A stretch of 64,000 bases of DNA from Moorena producens 3L. GTDB taxonomy: Bacteria; Cyanobacteriota; Cyanobacteriia; Cyanobacteriales; Coleofasciculaceae. Positions 8,847-17,747 of this stretch are shown piece by piece (the stretch's first letter is position 1; every line of letters starts with the position of its first letter). The stretch covers positions 95,568 through 159,567 of the forward strand of contig NZ_GL890942.1 in assembly GCF_000211815.1 (NCBI RefSeq), given 5' to 3'. The notes under the pieces were generated by a model. It was not told the DNA's origin and made no database searches. It saw only the letters and a program-made list of their open reading frames with translations. The translations under genes and the position numbers were made by a program.

Positions 8847-9489
8847 CTTTCTGGTAAATCGTAATTTGTTGCAACTGACCGAACAGCAAACCTATCGGCT
8901 TCATCAACTAATGCGAGAATTTTTCCAGACCAAGCTGGCTCAATTACCAGAGGCCGATTGCTACAAGCAACGCTTTTGTCAAGGAATGGTGGCTGTGGCC
9001 AAAAAAATTCCCAAGACACCAACTCGCGATCAGATTGCAGCAGTTACCCCCGCCATCCCTCATTTAGCCGAAGCTGCCACAGTCCTAACTGACTGGCTCA
9101 GGGATGAAGATTTAATCTGGCCCTTTGTTGGCTTAGGAAGATTCTATTACGGTCAAGGTAGCTATGACCAGGCTGAACCCTTGTATCAGCAATGTTTAGA
9201 GATAACTAGAAGCCGCTTGGGTGAGAACCATCCCGATGTGGCTACCATTCTCAACAACCTGGGTTTACTCTACTACTCAATCGGGCGCTATGATGAGGCT
9301 AAACCCCTTTATCAACAGGCATTGGAGATTGCCGAACAGAAGTTAGGGCCAAATGATCCTGATACTCGAATCTATCGTCAAAATCTGCAAATTTTGCGCT
9401 CTCCTTTATGGACGGGTATATATCGAGCGTGTCTTGCGTTAAAACCCTAGTTTTGTGACTAGACCTTGCAGCATTAGGAACAGATGTGC

Positions 9490-9580
9490 CATTGCTGAGG
9501 GGCGGGATGAATATCAGCAGAGTGGGCATCCTGCCCGCCCGGAAATGAAACAGGCAAGATGCCTGTTCCACCAACATGCC
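9490..9580. repeat. Dispersed GTGGGCATCCTGCCCGCC repeat
   Basis: GAGTGGGCATCCTGCCCGCC then GGAAATGAAACAGGCAAGATGCC and a short palindromic tail. It recurs, partly in tandem, at 10530-10655. Non-coding. Confidence 0.8.
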
Positions 9581-9700
9581 CATTCTAAAAAACTCTTAAA
9601 ATCATTCTATTATTAAACAACGCCTGATTTTAAGCTGACCACTGACCGCTGAATACTTAAATACTTCGTAAAATAGAGATACATTAAGAAAGCGATAGAT

Positions 9701-10075
9701 ATGGCTCCAGTTTCTAATAGCAATACAGCTATAATTCGCACAGAATGGGGATTAACCATTGCCGGAACACGCATCACCCTCTACGATGTGATGGATTATG
9801 TCACAGCTCAGTATCCACCAAAATTAATTGGGGATGTTCTTAACCTAACTAAGGAACAAGTAAGCGCAGCCCTATCATACATCGAAGACAATCGTACCCA
9901 AGTCGAAGCCGAGTATCAAACTATTTTGCAGGAGGAACAGGAAAACCGACAGTACTGGGAACAGCGGAATCGAGAACACTTTGCTCGCATTGCAAAAATG
10001 CCCCCTAAACCCGGTCGAGAAGCGTTGTGGGCAAAACTCCAGGAACAGAAAGCAAGACACGCACAGAAAGCATGA
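9701..10075 (+). CDS. DUF433-domain antitoxin
   Basis: 124-residue protein; residues about 12-65 match the small DUF433 winged-helix domain (IAGTRITLYDVMDYV, then helix pairs ending ALSYIEDNR), the rest is a charged helix. Such proteins pair with PIN-like DUF5615-type toxins as type II antitoxins. The stop overlaps the downstream start by four bases (ATGA), so the two are probably translationally coupled. Function is by family and by gene pairing; no operator was identified upstream. Confidence 0.75.
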   Translation: MAPVSNSNTAIIRTEWGLTIAGTRITLYDVMDYVTAQYPPKLIGDVLNLTKEQVSAALSYIEDNRTQVEAEYQTILQEEQENRQYWEQRNREHFARIAKMPPKPGREALWAKLQEQKARHAQKA

Positions 10076-10467
10076 TTTTCTTGATTGATCACAATCTTGA
10101 GAGACATGCAGTAGTTTTGTTAGGCAACATTGCTAATCAAGGTTGGCTTGAGACTCTCCCCATCCGTTTCGTCTCCTTTCAAGAAGTTGAGCTACCAATC
10201 GATAGCAATGATCGAATTGTTTGGCGCTTTGCTCAAGCCAATCAGATGATTCTATTGACAGCCAATCGAAAGATGAAAGGTAAGGATGCATTAGAGAAGG
10301 TTTTGCGTGAAGAAAACAAGTCCAATTCCCTTCCTGTCATCACAATTGGCAATGCTGATCGGGTCTTGGATGAACGAGCCTATCGGGATAAATGTGTAGA
10401 TAGGCTACTTGAAATTGTGATTGAAATTGACAATTATATGGGAGTCGGTCGGCTCTTCATTCCGTAA
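10072..10467 (+). CDS. PIN-like toxin (DUF5615-type)
   Basis: 131-residue protein starting at the ATG that overlaps the antitoxin stop; the longer frame from 10027 only overlaps the antitoxin gene. N-terminal MIFLIDHNLE places an acidic residue after a short strand as in PIN-like nucleases; further conserved acids occur in SNDRIVWRFAQ and in the central ILLTANRKMKG segment. Predicted RNase toxin neutralised by the preceding gene. Homologues are often mis-named acyl-carrier-protein malonyltransferase, for which nothing here gives support. Confidence 0.65.
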   Translation: MIFLIDHNLERHAVVLLGNIANQGWLETLPIRFVSFQEVELPIDSNDRIVWRFAQANQMILLTANRKMKGKDALEKVLREENKSNSLPVITIGNADRVLDERAYRDKCVDRLLEIVIEIDNYMGVGRLFIP

Positions 10468-10529
10468 GATAGCATTGGAAACCAGTGTTTAAGCAAGAAA
10501 TTGGGCGTTGCTGAATCAACGAATCAATA

Positions 10530-10655
10530 GGAGTAGAGTGGGCATCCTGCCCGCTGCGCGAAATAGCAGTAGAGTAGGCATCCTGCCCGCCCGACCAGTA
10601 GAGTGGGCATCCTGCCTGCCCGGAAATGAAACAGGCAACATGCCCATGCCACCAA
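10530..10655. repeat. Tandem copies of the GTGGGCATCCTGCCC repeat
   Basis: Three partial copies in a row of the repeat also seen at 9490-9580. The rest of the gap before proX (to 10763) holds no recognised feature. Confidence 0.75.
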
Positions 10656-10763
10656 CAGCCCATTCCACCCTATGATCCGTAGTCGGGATTGCGCCTTACC
10701 AGGATTTCAGGCAAAATCTAGCTGTAACATCCCGATAGCACCTGATCAAATAGAATCCAAGAA

Positions 10764-11804
10764 ATGACCATCAGGAAAATCAATCAATTTATTTGTATTA
10801 TCCTAGCAGCAGCTCTATGCCTCAGTTTAATCGCCTGTGAAGCACAGACCCCAAATGGGAGTCAATCCACAGCAGGTAAAGGAGTCAAGGTCAGTTCTGC
10901 ATCCTCGGTTTCCACCTATGCCTTATTTGTTTCCGAAATCATCAATATTGGTTTGGAAAAGGTTGGTTATAAACCTGCAGCAATAAAACAACTTAGTATT
11001 CCCCTGGCACACATTTCTGTCAGGAATGGCGACGTAGATTTCTACAGTGTTCATTGGCAAAATATACACAAAAAATTCTTTTTAGAAAACGGTGGTGACC
11101 AAAAATTAGAAAAGGTGGGAGTAATTATTGCTGATGGTTTGCAAAGCTATCAGATAGATAAAAAAACTGCTGAACAATACAAAATTACTAATTTCGGACA
11201 ACTAAAAGACCCCAAAATTGCCAAGCTTTTTGACTCTGATGGAGATGGCAAAGCTAACTTAACTGGTTGTAATCCAGGTTGGGGGTGTGAGTTGGTAATT
11301 GAACATCAGCTGGATGCTTACAAGTTGCGCGATACCGTTGAACATGACCAAGGCAACTATGATGTTCTCTTGGCCGCCACATTGGGTCGCTATAAACAAG
11401 GACAACCTATTTTATTTTATAGCTATAGTCCCCACTGGTCAGTGACAGTATTAAAGCCAGGAGAAGATACCATTAGATTAGAGGTTCCTTTTATTTCACT
11501 ACCTAAAGAACAGGAAAATATAACCGAAAAAGATACTACTATTAACGGAAAAAATGTGGGTTTTGCTGTGGATAAAGTTCGGGTGATGGCAAACAAGAAA
11601 TTTTTAGCAGCAAATCCAGCTGCCAAACGCCTGTTTGAGTTGATGACAGTTCCAATTGACGATGTGAATGCTCAACAAAAACTGGTACAAGATGGTGAAA
11701 GTAGCCCAAAAGATATTCGCCGCCATGCCGAAGAATGGATAAAGAAAAATCAGCAACTCTTTGATAGTTGGGTAGAATCAGCAAAAAAGGCAGCCACGAA
11801 TTAA
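10764..11804 (+). CDS. proX: Glycine betaine/proline ABC transporter substrate-binding lipoprotein
   Basis: 346 residues. Signal peptide with lipobox LIAC (Cys25 lipidated). The mature protein is an OpuAC-type periplasmic binding domain with the VRNGDVDFY and SPHWS segments that line the aromatic cage for quaternary ammonium ligands, plus a GCNPGWGCE loop. Predicted to bind glycine betaine, proline betaine or similar. It is an orphan: no proV ATPase or proW permease nearby, and the next gene (proB) is convergent, so the rest of the transporter must be elsewhere. Length is normal for cyanobacterial ProX. Confidence 0.85.
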   Translation: MTIRKINQFICIILAAALCLSLIACEAQTPNGSQSTAGKGVKVSSASSVSTYALFVSEIINIGLEKVGYKPAAIKQLSIPLAHISVRNGDVDFYSVHWQNIHKKFFLENGGDQKLEKVGVIIADGLQSYQIDKKTAEQYKITNFGQLKDPKIAKLFDSDGDGKANLTGCNPGWGCELVIEHQLDAYKLRDTVEHDQGNYDVLLAATLGRYKQGQPILFYSYSPHWSVTVLKPGEDTIRLEVPFISLPKEQENITEKDTTINGKNVGFAVDKVRVMANKKFLAANPAAKRLFELMTVPIDDVNAQQKLVQDGESSPKDIRRHAEEWIKKNQQLFDSWVESAKKAATN

Positions 11805-11811
11805 AAATATC

Positions 11812-11945
11812 CTCAAAACACCGTTATCTAGCGTTGATCAGAGCTATCAGGTATACAGGATTTTTTCCCGATTCCCGATTCCCGATTCCCTACTCCCTAC
11901 TCCCTACTCCCTACTCCCTACTCCCTACTCCCTACTCCCTACTCC
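11812..11945. repeat. Arm-plus-STRR repeat element
   Basis: An arm with TAGCGTTGATCAG...CAGGTATACAGGATTTTTTCCC is followed by CGATTCC and CTACTCC heptamers up to the proB stop codon. Similar arms head arrays at 14521, 25325, 43011 and 45201. Confidence 0.7.
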
Positions 11946-13061
11946 CTAATTCATCAGTACCAAGTTATCCCGATGAACCACAGTTTCTGCCCCCTTGTAA
12001 CCCAAAATAGTCAGGATTTGTTCGGATTTATGCCCTCGAATCTTATGTAATTCATTACTGTTGTAGTTCACCAGTCCCCTAGCAATTTCCATGCCATTGC
12101 TGTCACATAGCTCTACGGCATCTGATGAGCGAAAATCCCCCTCTATGGCAGTAATACCAGCTGCTAATAGAGATTTGCCCCCATCACAAACTGCCTTTAG
12201 CGCTCCATTATCAAGATAAAGTTTCCCGGCTGGCACTAAACTGTAAGCAATCCAGTGCTTGCGGGCTTTATTGGTTTGAGCTTGGGGGGCAAACTGGGTG
12301 CCCAGGGATTCTCCCTGTAAAATTCTTTCTATGTTATTCGGACGTCGTCCTTCAGTGATTACAGTTCTAACCCCAGCATTGGTAGCAATTCGGGCAGCAG
12401 CTACTTTAGTTACCATCCCACCAGTGCCCCAACCAGAGCCTGAGTCATCAGCTTGTACCTCTAGTTCAGTTAACTCCTCAATGCTATTGACTGAAATAAT
12501 TGGTTCAGCATCCGGTACCTTACGGGGGTCTGCTGAGTAAAGTCTATCCACATCAGTTAGTAAAAACAACCAATCCGATTCAATCAAACTAGCGACTAGG
12601 GCGCTAAGGGTATCGTTATCCCCAAATTTAAGTTCATCTACGGCTACCGTATCATTTTCATTCACCACAGGGATCACCCCCAGCTGGAGTAGCTCCCGAA
12701 AGGTAGCATAGGCATTGACATAGCAACTACGCTGTACAAAATCTCGGCGGCTGAGGAGAATCTGAGCAATAGGTTGGTTGAGGTTACTAAATAAGTCATC
12801 ATATATCCGCATCAGCCGTCCTTGACCAACTGCTGCGATCGCTTGTTTGAGAGGGAGTGTATTCGGTCGTGATGTTAAGCCCAGTCGCCCACAGCCAATC
12901 CCCACAGCGCCAGATGTAACCAGTACCACTTGATGACCTTCAGAACGGAGCCGACTCAGGGTTTCCACTAGGGCAGCAATAGTGGATAGGGCCAACTGAC
13001 CTGTTGCTGGTTGGGTTAAACTAGATGTGCCGACTTTGACAACTATCTTTTGATTGGTCAT
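11946..13061 (-). CDS. proB: Glutamate 5-kinase
   Basis: 371 residues; ATP-dependent phosphorylation of glutamate, first step of proline synthesis. The amino-acid-kinase domain (residues about 1-250) starts VVKVGTSSLT and contains VTSGAVGIG, NENDTVAVDE and GTGGMVTKV, the substrate and nucleotide loops. A C-terminal PUA domain (about 275-360) is present, the usual bacterial architecture (E. coli 367 residues). The stop is just beside an STRR array. proC is also in this window, 50 kb away, so the pathway is dispersed. Confidence 0.96.
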   Translation of the reverse strand: MTNQKIVVKVGTSSLTQPATGQLALSTIAALVETLSRLRSEGHQVVLVTSGAVGIGCGRLGLTSRPNTLPLKQAIAAVGQGRLMRIYDDLFSNLNQPIAQILLSRRDFVQRSCYVNAYATFRELLQLGVIPVVNENDTVAVDELKFGDNDTLSALVASLIESDWLFLLTDVDRLYSADPRKVPDAEPIISVNSIEELTELEVQADDSGSGWGTGGMVTKVAAARIATNAGVRTVITEGRRPNNIERILQGESLGTQFAPQAQTNKARKHWIAYSLVPAGKLYLDNGALKAVCDGGKSLLAAGITAIEGDFRSSDAVELCDSNGMEIARGLVNYNSNELHKIRGHKSEQILTILGYKGAETVVHRDNLVLMN

Positions 13062-13592
13062 TGGTCATTAATCTGGTTTCTGTTGATCATACCTTCGAGG
13101 GGGAATCTATGTCAGGTGTAGTTTTCCTCTGGTACCACTGCCAAGTATGTGATCAAAATCACATACTTGGGTTGTGTAACTTACAAGACATTCAGGTGAA
13201 TATTGCTAAGCTTTTGGGAATCATAGGAATAAGAAGTACTTGCTATGAGCCATCATAGTTCCAGATTGATGAACTATACTGGTAAACTTGAGCTACTTTG
13301 TATAATCGACACACCCTACAACAACAGGGGAATTCAGTCCGCTAATCACCTCTAACCAGTAACATCCAGGTGAGATCGTTGCTAATTATTAGTGTGACTC
13401 TTGTGCTAAGGCGTGCTGTGCAATGTGCTTGAATTCTAGCTAGAAAAGCTAAGGGTAAATAGGAATTGGGCCAAGGGTACTTGACTATTCTAGCTTTACC
13501 TTTGCCCCTTCCTGGATTACCATACACTGACACCCTCTTCGTCAGAAAACCCTCACTGATGAACTAACTGCAAAAGCCTGCAAGGAAAAATT
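13062..13592. other. Intergenic region between proB and metallo-hydrolase
   Basis: Holds the perfect hairpin at 13141-13170 and a TATAAT-like box near 13300. A short ORF at 13061-13258 has no protein-like features. Both flanking genes are transcribed away, so promoters for both should lie here. Confidence 0.5.
13141..13170. other. Perfect 13 bp hairpin
   Basis: CCAAGTATGTGAT-caaa-ATCACATACTTGG, no mismatch and a four-base loop. No T-run on either side, so not an intrinsic terminator; could be a regulator site (it contains TGTGAT...ATCACA, a CRP-like half-site pair) or a transposon-end hairpin. Confidence 0.6.
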
Positions 13593-14501
13593 ATGTCTAA
13601 TACCCACAACTTATTCACTATTCGTTTTTGGGGCGTCAGAGGTAGTATTGCCTGTCCAGGACCAGAAACAGTTCGGTATGGAGGCAACACACCTTGTATA
13701 GAGATCCGAGTTGGTCGTGAGCGTCTGATTTTTGATGGTGGCACAGGGTTGCGAGTTTTGGGACAGTCTCTCCTGAAAGAGATGCCCGTAGAAGCTCATC
13801 TATTTTTTACCCACTCCCATTGGGACCATATTCAGGGTTTCCCTTTCTTTACCCCTGCCTTTATTAAAAGGAATTGTTTCCATATTTATGGCACCCGCGC
13901 CCCTAATGGTGCCACCATCGAGAAACGTCTAACTGATCAGATGACCCACCCAAATTTTCCGGTGCCCTTGCAAATTATGCAATCGAAAAAGAAGTTCTAT
14001 GACCTTGAGATTGGAGAAACAGTCAATATTGGTGAGATTACGGTAGAAAATGCACCCTTGAACCATCCAGGTGAAGCCGTTGGCTATCGAGTTAACTGGC
14101 GAGGCTATTCAGCTGCCTACATCACTGACACAGAACACCTCGAAGAAGGTTTCGATAAAAATGTCCTGCGGCTGGCCCGTAATGCAGACCTGATGATTTA
14201 TGATGCTGCCTACACTGATCAAGAATACTACTCTGAGATATCGAGCAAAATTGGTTGGGGACATTCCACCTGGCAGGAAGCTATCAAAGTTGCTCGAGCT
14301 GCTAATGCTAAAAAATTAGTCATCTTCCATCATGACCCCCTCCATAACGATGATTTCTTGGATCAGCTTGGAGAACAGGCTGTTAAGGAGTTTTCTAATA
14401 CGATTATGGCGCGGGAAGGTCTGGAAATTGACCTAGTGGAATCCTCTAGGTCACATCTGCTTGAGGTTAAGGATGGGAAAATGCCTCTGAGCAAAGTTTA
14501 A
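13593..14501 (+). CDS. MBL-fold metallo-hydrolase
   Basis: 302 residues. Metallo-beta-lactamase fold with the di-metal motif THSHWDHIQG (His74, His76, Asp78, His79), preceded by RFWGVRGSIACPGPET and DGGTG; a second metal ligand block is NHPGEAVGY and a later one TDTEH, with the terminal HHD near residue 250. This is the cyclic-nucleotide-phosphodiesterase/RNase Z-like subgroup with the GVRGS start; substrate unknown. A possible RBS (AAGGA) sits ten bases upstream of the ATG. Cytoplasmic, no signal. Confidence 0.85.
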   Translation: MSNTHNLFTIRFWGVRGSIACPGPETVRYGGNTPCIEIRVGRERLIFDGGTGLRVLGQSLLKEMPVEAHLFFTHSHWDHIQGFPFFTPAFIKRNCFHIYGTRAPNGATIEKRLTDQMTHPNFPVPLQIMQSKKKFYDLEIGETVNIGEITVENAPLNHPGEAVGYRVNWRGYSAAYITDTEHLEEGFDKNVLRLARNADLMIYDAAYTDQEYYSEISSKIGWGHSTWQEAIKVARAANAKKLVIFHHDPLHNDDFLDQLGEQAVKEFSNTIMAREGLEIDLVESSRSHLLEVKDGKMPLSKV

Positions 14502-14519
14502 TCTAGCAATTTTCAAGGT

Positions 14520-14690
14520 CGTGAGGTACAAAATGCTAGGTTTTAGGGAGCAGGGAGTAGGTTTTAGGGAGCAGGGAACAGGGAACAGGGAACAGGGAAC
14601 AGGGAACAGGGAACAGAACAGGGAACAGGGAACAGGGAAAAAATCCTGTGTACCTCATAGTTATGAAAAACGCTGTAAGTATGATCAAAT
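14520..14690. repeat. Two-armed STRR element
   Basis: Left arm TGAGGTACAAAAT, a GGGAACA heptamer array (14547-14638), and a right arm ATCCTGTGTACCTCATAG that is the inverse complement of the left. Arms imply that the whole cassette, not just the heptamers, is a mobile or expandable unit. Confidence 0.7.
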
Positions 14691-14849
14691 TATGATCAAC
14701 GCTATATCATTCCTAAAAATAAAATTAATTGTTAATTAAAAATTAAAAATTAAAAATTAACAATTAAAACTTAACAATTAACTTTCAGAGGATAACCGAT
14801 TTTAAAAGTGATTAACTGTACTTAATAATATAACATGCTTCTTATAGTC

Positions 14850-14882
14850 ATAGGCGGTCTTTTTAAAGTAAAGACCGCCTAT
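14850..14882. terminator. Perfect 13 bp hairpin, possible bidirectional terminator
   Basis: ATAGGCGGTCTTT-ttaaagt-AAAGACCGCCTAT. It lies between the convergent metallo-hydrolase and coiled-coil genes. No long T-run follows on either strand, so terminator function is inferred from position. Confidence 0.5.
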
Positions 14883-14904
14883 AAAGTGCTGCTGATAGTT
14901 TGTC

Positions 14905-15033
14905 AGCATTCAGCGGTCAGCGGTCAGCGGTCAGCTTCTTTTATTAAAAAGCTGTTTCCGTAGCTTGGCCAATAGCTGAATGCTGATAGCTGAATGCTGA
15001 TAGCTGAATGCTGATAGCTGAATGCTGATAGCT
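14905..15033. repeat. GTCAGCG and ATAGCTGAATGCTG arrays
   Basis: Two STRR types in succession before the stop codon of the coiled-coil gene. Confidence 0.8.
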
Positions 15034-15043
15034 TACTTATTAT

Positions 15044-15874
15044 CTAAGCTGCAACTTGAGCTTGATCAGATACTTGGGGTGCTGCTTTTAAAGATGTTTG
15101 GAGAGATTCTAGCTGAACCGATAGGTTTTGGATTTGACTTTGGAGTGCTTCAACTAGCACAATTTTTTTCGCCAGAACTTGAGGATTTCTGATGCTTGTG
15201 GATTGTTCAGATGCAGAAGAAGTATTCTTGATGCCGTCGCGAATGGGGGAAACTCCCTTTGGCCGACTGCATCCCTTGGTGTAGCCTAAGAACGTTTGAG
15301 CAGAGGCAAACTGATAGATTCCAGCTTTTACCTTACTCTGTTGCCATGACATCCCTAGGTTTTCAAGCACTGGTTCCTGGGTAACTATTAACGGTTCCAT
15401 AACTGTTATCGGTTTCTCCATGACCACGGTCCGAGAAACCTTCTTTGCCATCGGTACGCTGGCAGCAGCAAATTTTACTTCTTCATAAGCAACCACATTA
15501 TCTAGCTTCTGTTGCTTCTCTGTGTTCAGCTCGGATGTTGAAACTTGTAGTTGTTGAATTAACTTTTCCTTCTCCTGAAGAGCTTGCTCGATAGTGTCTA
15601 ACTCAGACTCAATGGTAGCTGACTTCCGGGAAGAGTCCTGCCACCCAGCTAAAGTAGCATTAGAGATACCTACTCCCAAACTGATTAACATCGCTAGTCC
15701 CAAGTAAGGAGCCGCCGAATCCCTGACTTTACCATGAAAAAATAGTTCATCTTGCATGCGGATGGTGAGGGACTCTTCACCAAATAGGGCTACGGGTAAG
15801 GTGAAGACACAAAAGAGTGTAGTTGAAATGAAGACTGGTGCCAAGATTAATTTTTGGATTGTAGATCCGTTCAC
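15044..15874 (-). CDS. Coiled-coil membrane protein of unknown function
   Basis: 276 residues. Two membrane segments (about residues 10-32 and 56-76) flank a short polar loop; then a coiled coil (about 85-125, ESELDTIEQALQEKEKLIQQ), a low-complexity middle and a second short coiled coil (about 240-265). I do not recognise a family; it resembles conserved cyanobacterial hypothetical proteins. A truncated divergent paralogue of its N-terminus lies at 16259-16429. Confidence 0.7.
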   Translation of the reverse strand: MNGSTIQKLILAPVFISTTLFCVFTLPVALFGEESLTIRMQDELFFHGKVRDSAAPYLGLAMLISLGVGISNATLAGWQDSSRKSATIESELDTIEQALQEKEKLIQQLQVSTSELNTEKQQKLDNVVAYEEVKFAAASVPMAKKVSRTVVMEKPITVMEPLIVTQEPVLENLGMSWQQSKVKAGIYQFASAQTFLGYTKGCSRPKGVSPIRDGIKNTSSASEQSTSIRNPQVLAKKIVLVEALQSQIQNLSVQLESLQTSLKAAPQVSDQAQVAA

Positions 15875-16258
15875 AATTACTCCCTTAGGATAGCTACTTA
15901 AAACTCAATGACTAGTACCGCTTTGTGGCACTTAAAAACGCTGATCATGTCAGCTTTTCGTTTGTTTTGAACGGTAGCTTTATTTCCAGCGTTTTGTCCT
16001 AGTTTGAACCTCAGGGGTTTGCGATCGCATTTGCGTTATGTTAGCGATTGGGTATACCTCATGTTTGATTTAAGTCCAATCCTAGGGCAACTCCATAACT
16101 TTCCTTAACTTTTAGTTATCGACTGCTCTTGGTGAGATCGGTAGATTATTTGTGTACGGAGCAAAAACAGGAACAATACCGGCTACGGAGCCTGTAACGT
16201 TACCTAGCCATTGAGTTCACCACCAGTACTAGAACTTGTTTAAGGTAAGCATTTAATC
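15875..16258. other. Divergent intergenic region
   Basis: Between the coiled-coil gene and its truncated paralogue. Contains one HIP1-like GCGATCGCA site (about 16021); no convincing promoter boxes or RNA gene seen. Confidence 0.4.
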
Positions 16259-16429
16259 ATGAACCAATCTACAATCGATAAATCTTTCCTGAGACCAATC
16301 GTGTTATCTACAATTATCTTTGCTCTTCTGAGCTTGCCCATAGTTATGCTCGGGGCAAAGCCGATCTGTATGAAGTTCCTAGAGAGTCGGATAGTTGATG
16401 CTAAACTGATGAATGCTGCGACGCGCTGA
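16259..16429 (+). pseudogene. Truncated paralogue of the 15044-15874 protein
   Basis: 56 codons starting MNQSTIDKSFLRPIVLST. The N-terminus aligns with MNGSTIQKLILAPVFIST of the neighbouring gene: MN-STI-K....P...ST, then a hydrophobic segment and a similar polar loop (VDAKLMNAAT versus GKVRDSAA). It stops where the second membrane segment should begin. Likely an inverted duplicate that decayed, or a tiny single-span protein. Confidence 0.5.
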
Positions 16430-16475
16430 TTAAGGTTTCACTAAACTGCTTAGACCTTTCGTAATCCTGATTCTT

Positions 16476-17747
16476 TTGGGAATGCTGGTTGCCAGTGTGC
16501 TCCTGTCCCAGTTTTGGGCACTACCAGCACTGACCCAGCCCCCTGTTCAACTCACCCTATTGATGGGAGCGGGGGAATTTGCTTATTGGCAGGAACTACT
16601 GGTCAAGAATTTTGAGCTAGAGAATCCAGATATTCAAATCGAACTGATCGAAGGACCATTAAACTCTGACTTAACAGAAGACCTCTATACCTCTGCTTTC
16701 ATTTTAGGAGACTCACCCTATGACCTGATTAACATGGACGTGATTTGGGCTCCTAAATTTGCGGCTGCAGGGTGGTTACTAGATTTATCGGACCGAGTTA
16801 GTAAGGAGTATTTAAACGAATTTCTGGATAAAGCAGTTGATTCAGGACGCTACCAGGGGAAACTATACCGCATACCATTCCGTTCCGATGGTGGTATCCT
16901 CTACTATCGTCAGGATTTGCTAGAGCAAGCTGGATTCCAAGAGCCAAAAACCTTTGAGCAGTTGGTCAACATTTCCCAACAATTGCAGGAAAACCATGAT
17001 CCCAAATGGGGCTATCTTTGGCAAGGTCGTCAATATGAAGGGTTATCAGCCATGTTTGTGGAGATACTTGCAGGCTTTGGTGGTTTCTGGGTTGACCCGG
17101 AAACCTTGGAAGTGGGTTTGGATAAACCGGAAGCGATTAAAGCTGTAGAATTTCTGCGCAGCACCATCAAACAAGGGATTTCACCCCCTGGCGTCACTAC
17201 CTATCAGGAAGAAGAAACACGACTGTTGTTTCAAAATGGGGATGCAGTATTTCTGAGGAATTGGCCCTATGTTTGGTCATTGGCAAATCAAGAGGGTTCA
17301 AAGGTCAAAGGCAAGATTGGCATTAGCCCTATGGTTCATGGTCCTGGTGGCAAAGCTGGTGCTTGCTTAGGAGGTTGGGGTTTGGGAATTGCTAAATCTT
17401 CCAAACATCCTGAGGAAGCCTGGAGAGCTATTGAGTATTTCACCAGTGACAAAGCCCAGCGTCGGTATACTCTGGAAACTGGCTATCTGCCAACCCGACG
17501 GAAGCTGTTTGCAGACCCAGATATTGTTGCTAAGTATCCCCACTATCCAAAATTGCTAGAGGTGTTAGAGGGGGCTGTCTTGCGTCCACCAGTTCCCCAA
17601 TATTCTCAGGTATCTGATATTTTACAACGGTACCTCAATGCTGTGCTAACTAATCCCAAACTCAGTGCTGAAAAAATGATGAAAGCAGCAGCTGATCAAA
17701 CCCGTAGGCTGTTGTCGGTAGAATTTAGAATGAAGAATGAAGAATGA
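16476..17747 (+). CDS. Sugar ABC transporter substrate-binding protein
   Basis: Family 1 extracellular solute-binding protein, 423 residues, of the type binding maltose, trehalose or glucosylglycerol-like sugars. N-terminal hydrophobic export signal (MLVASVLLSQFWALPAL). Two-lobe signatures: DLINMDVIWAPKFAAAGWL, PFRSDGGILYYRQDLL, and the C-terminal STRR-encoded tail FRMKNEE. The start is uncertain: TTG at 16476 or ATG at 16482; the hydrophobic frame extends further upstream to 16434 without a start codon, suggesting that the original start was lost or is unusual. Followed by two permeases and an ATPase, all on the same strand. Confidence 0.88.
   Translation: MGMLVASVLLSQFWALPALTQPPVQLTLLMGAGEFAYWQELLVKNFELENPDIQIELIEGPLNSDLTEDLYTSAFILGDSPYDLINMDVIWAPKFAAAGWLLDLSDRVSKEYLNEFLDKAVDSGRYQGKLYRIPFRSDGGILYYRQDLLEQAGFQEPKTFEQLVNISQQLQENHDPKWGYLWQGRQYEGLSAMFVEILAGFGGFWVDPETLEVGLDKPEAIKAVEFLRSTIKQGISPPGVTTYQEEETRLLFQNGDAVFLRNWPYVWSLANQEGSKVKGKIGISPMVHGPGGKAGACLGGWGLGIAKSSKHPEEAWRAIEYFTSDKAQRRYTLETGYLPTRRKLFADPDIVAKYPHYPKLLEVLEGAVLRPPVPQYSQVSDILQRYLNAVLTNPKLSAEKMMKAAADQTRRLLSVEFRMKNEE

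Larger units (their letters stand above)
7712..9450 (+). pseudogene. Alpha/beta-hydrolase - TPR protein, disrupted (STAND-like effector relic)
   Basis: Two open frames, 7712-8098 and 8128-9450, are one gene split by a 99 bp MITE; removing the MITE plus one target copy rejoins GGLLVKKM to LNSALTF in frame. Part 1 is a DUF676/lipase-like hydrolase: VVFVHGLGGD oxyanion region and the nucleophile elbow AHSMGG. Part 2 continues it (GIVFLATPHTGS). From about 8640 the sequence switches to the winged-helix segment that normally follows an NB-ARC ATPase in cyanobacterial hydrolase-NB-ARC-TPR proteins (FELSWNSLPPEAQQLG, RLHQLMREFF), then two TPR units. No Walker A is present, so the ATPase appears deleted. 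A dispersed repeat is also inserted in frame at 8816-8846. Start is a TTG; function probably lost. Confidence 0.8.

Noticed and set aside
13061..13258. 65-residue ORF between proB and the metallo-hydrolase
   Set aside because: It contains the perfect hairpin, has no RBS and no protein-like composition.
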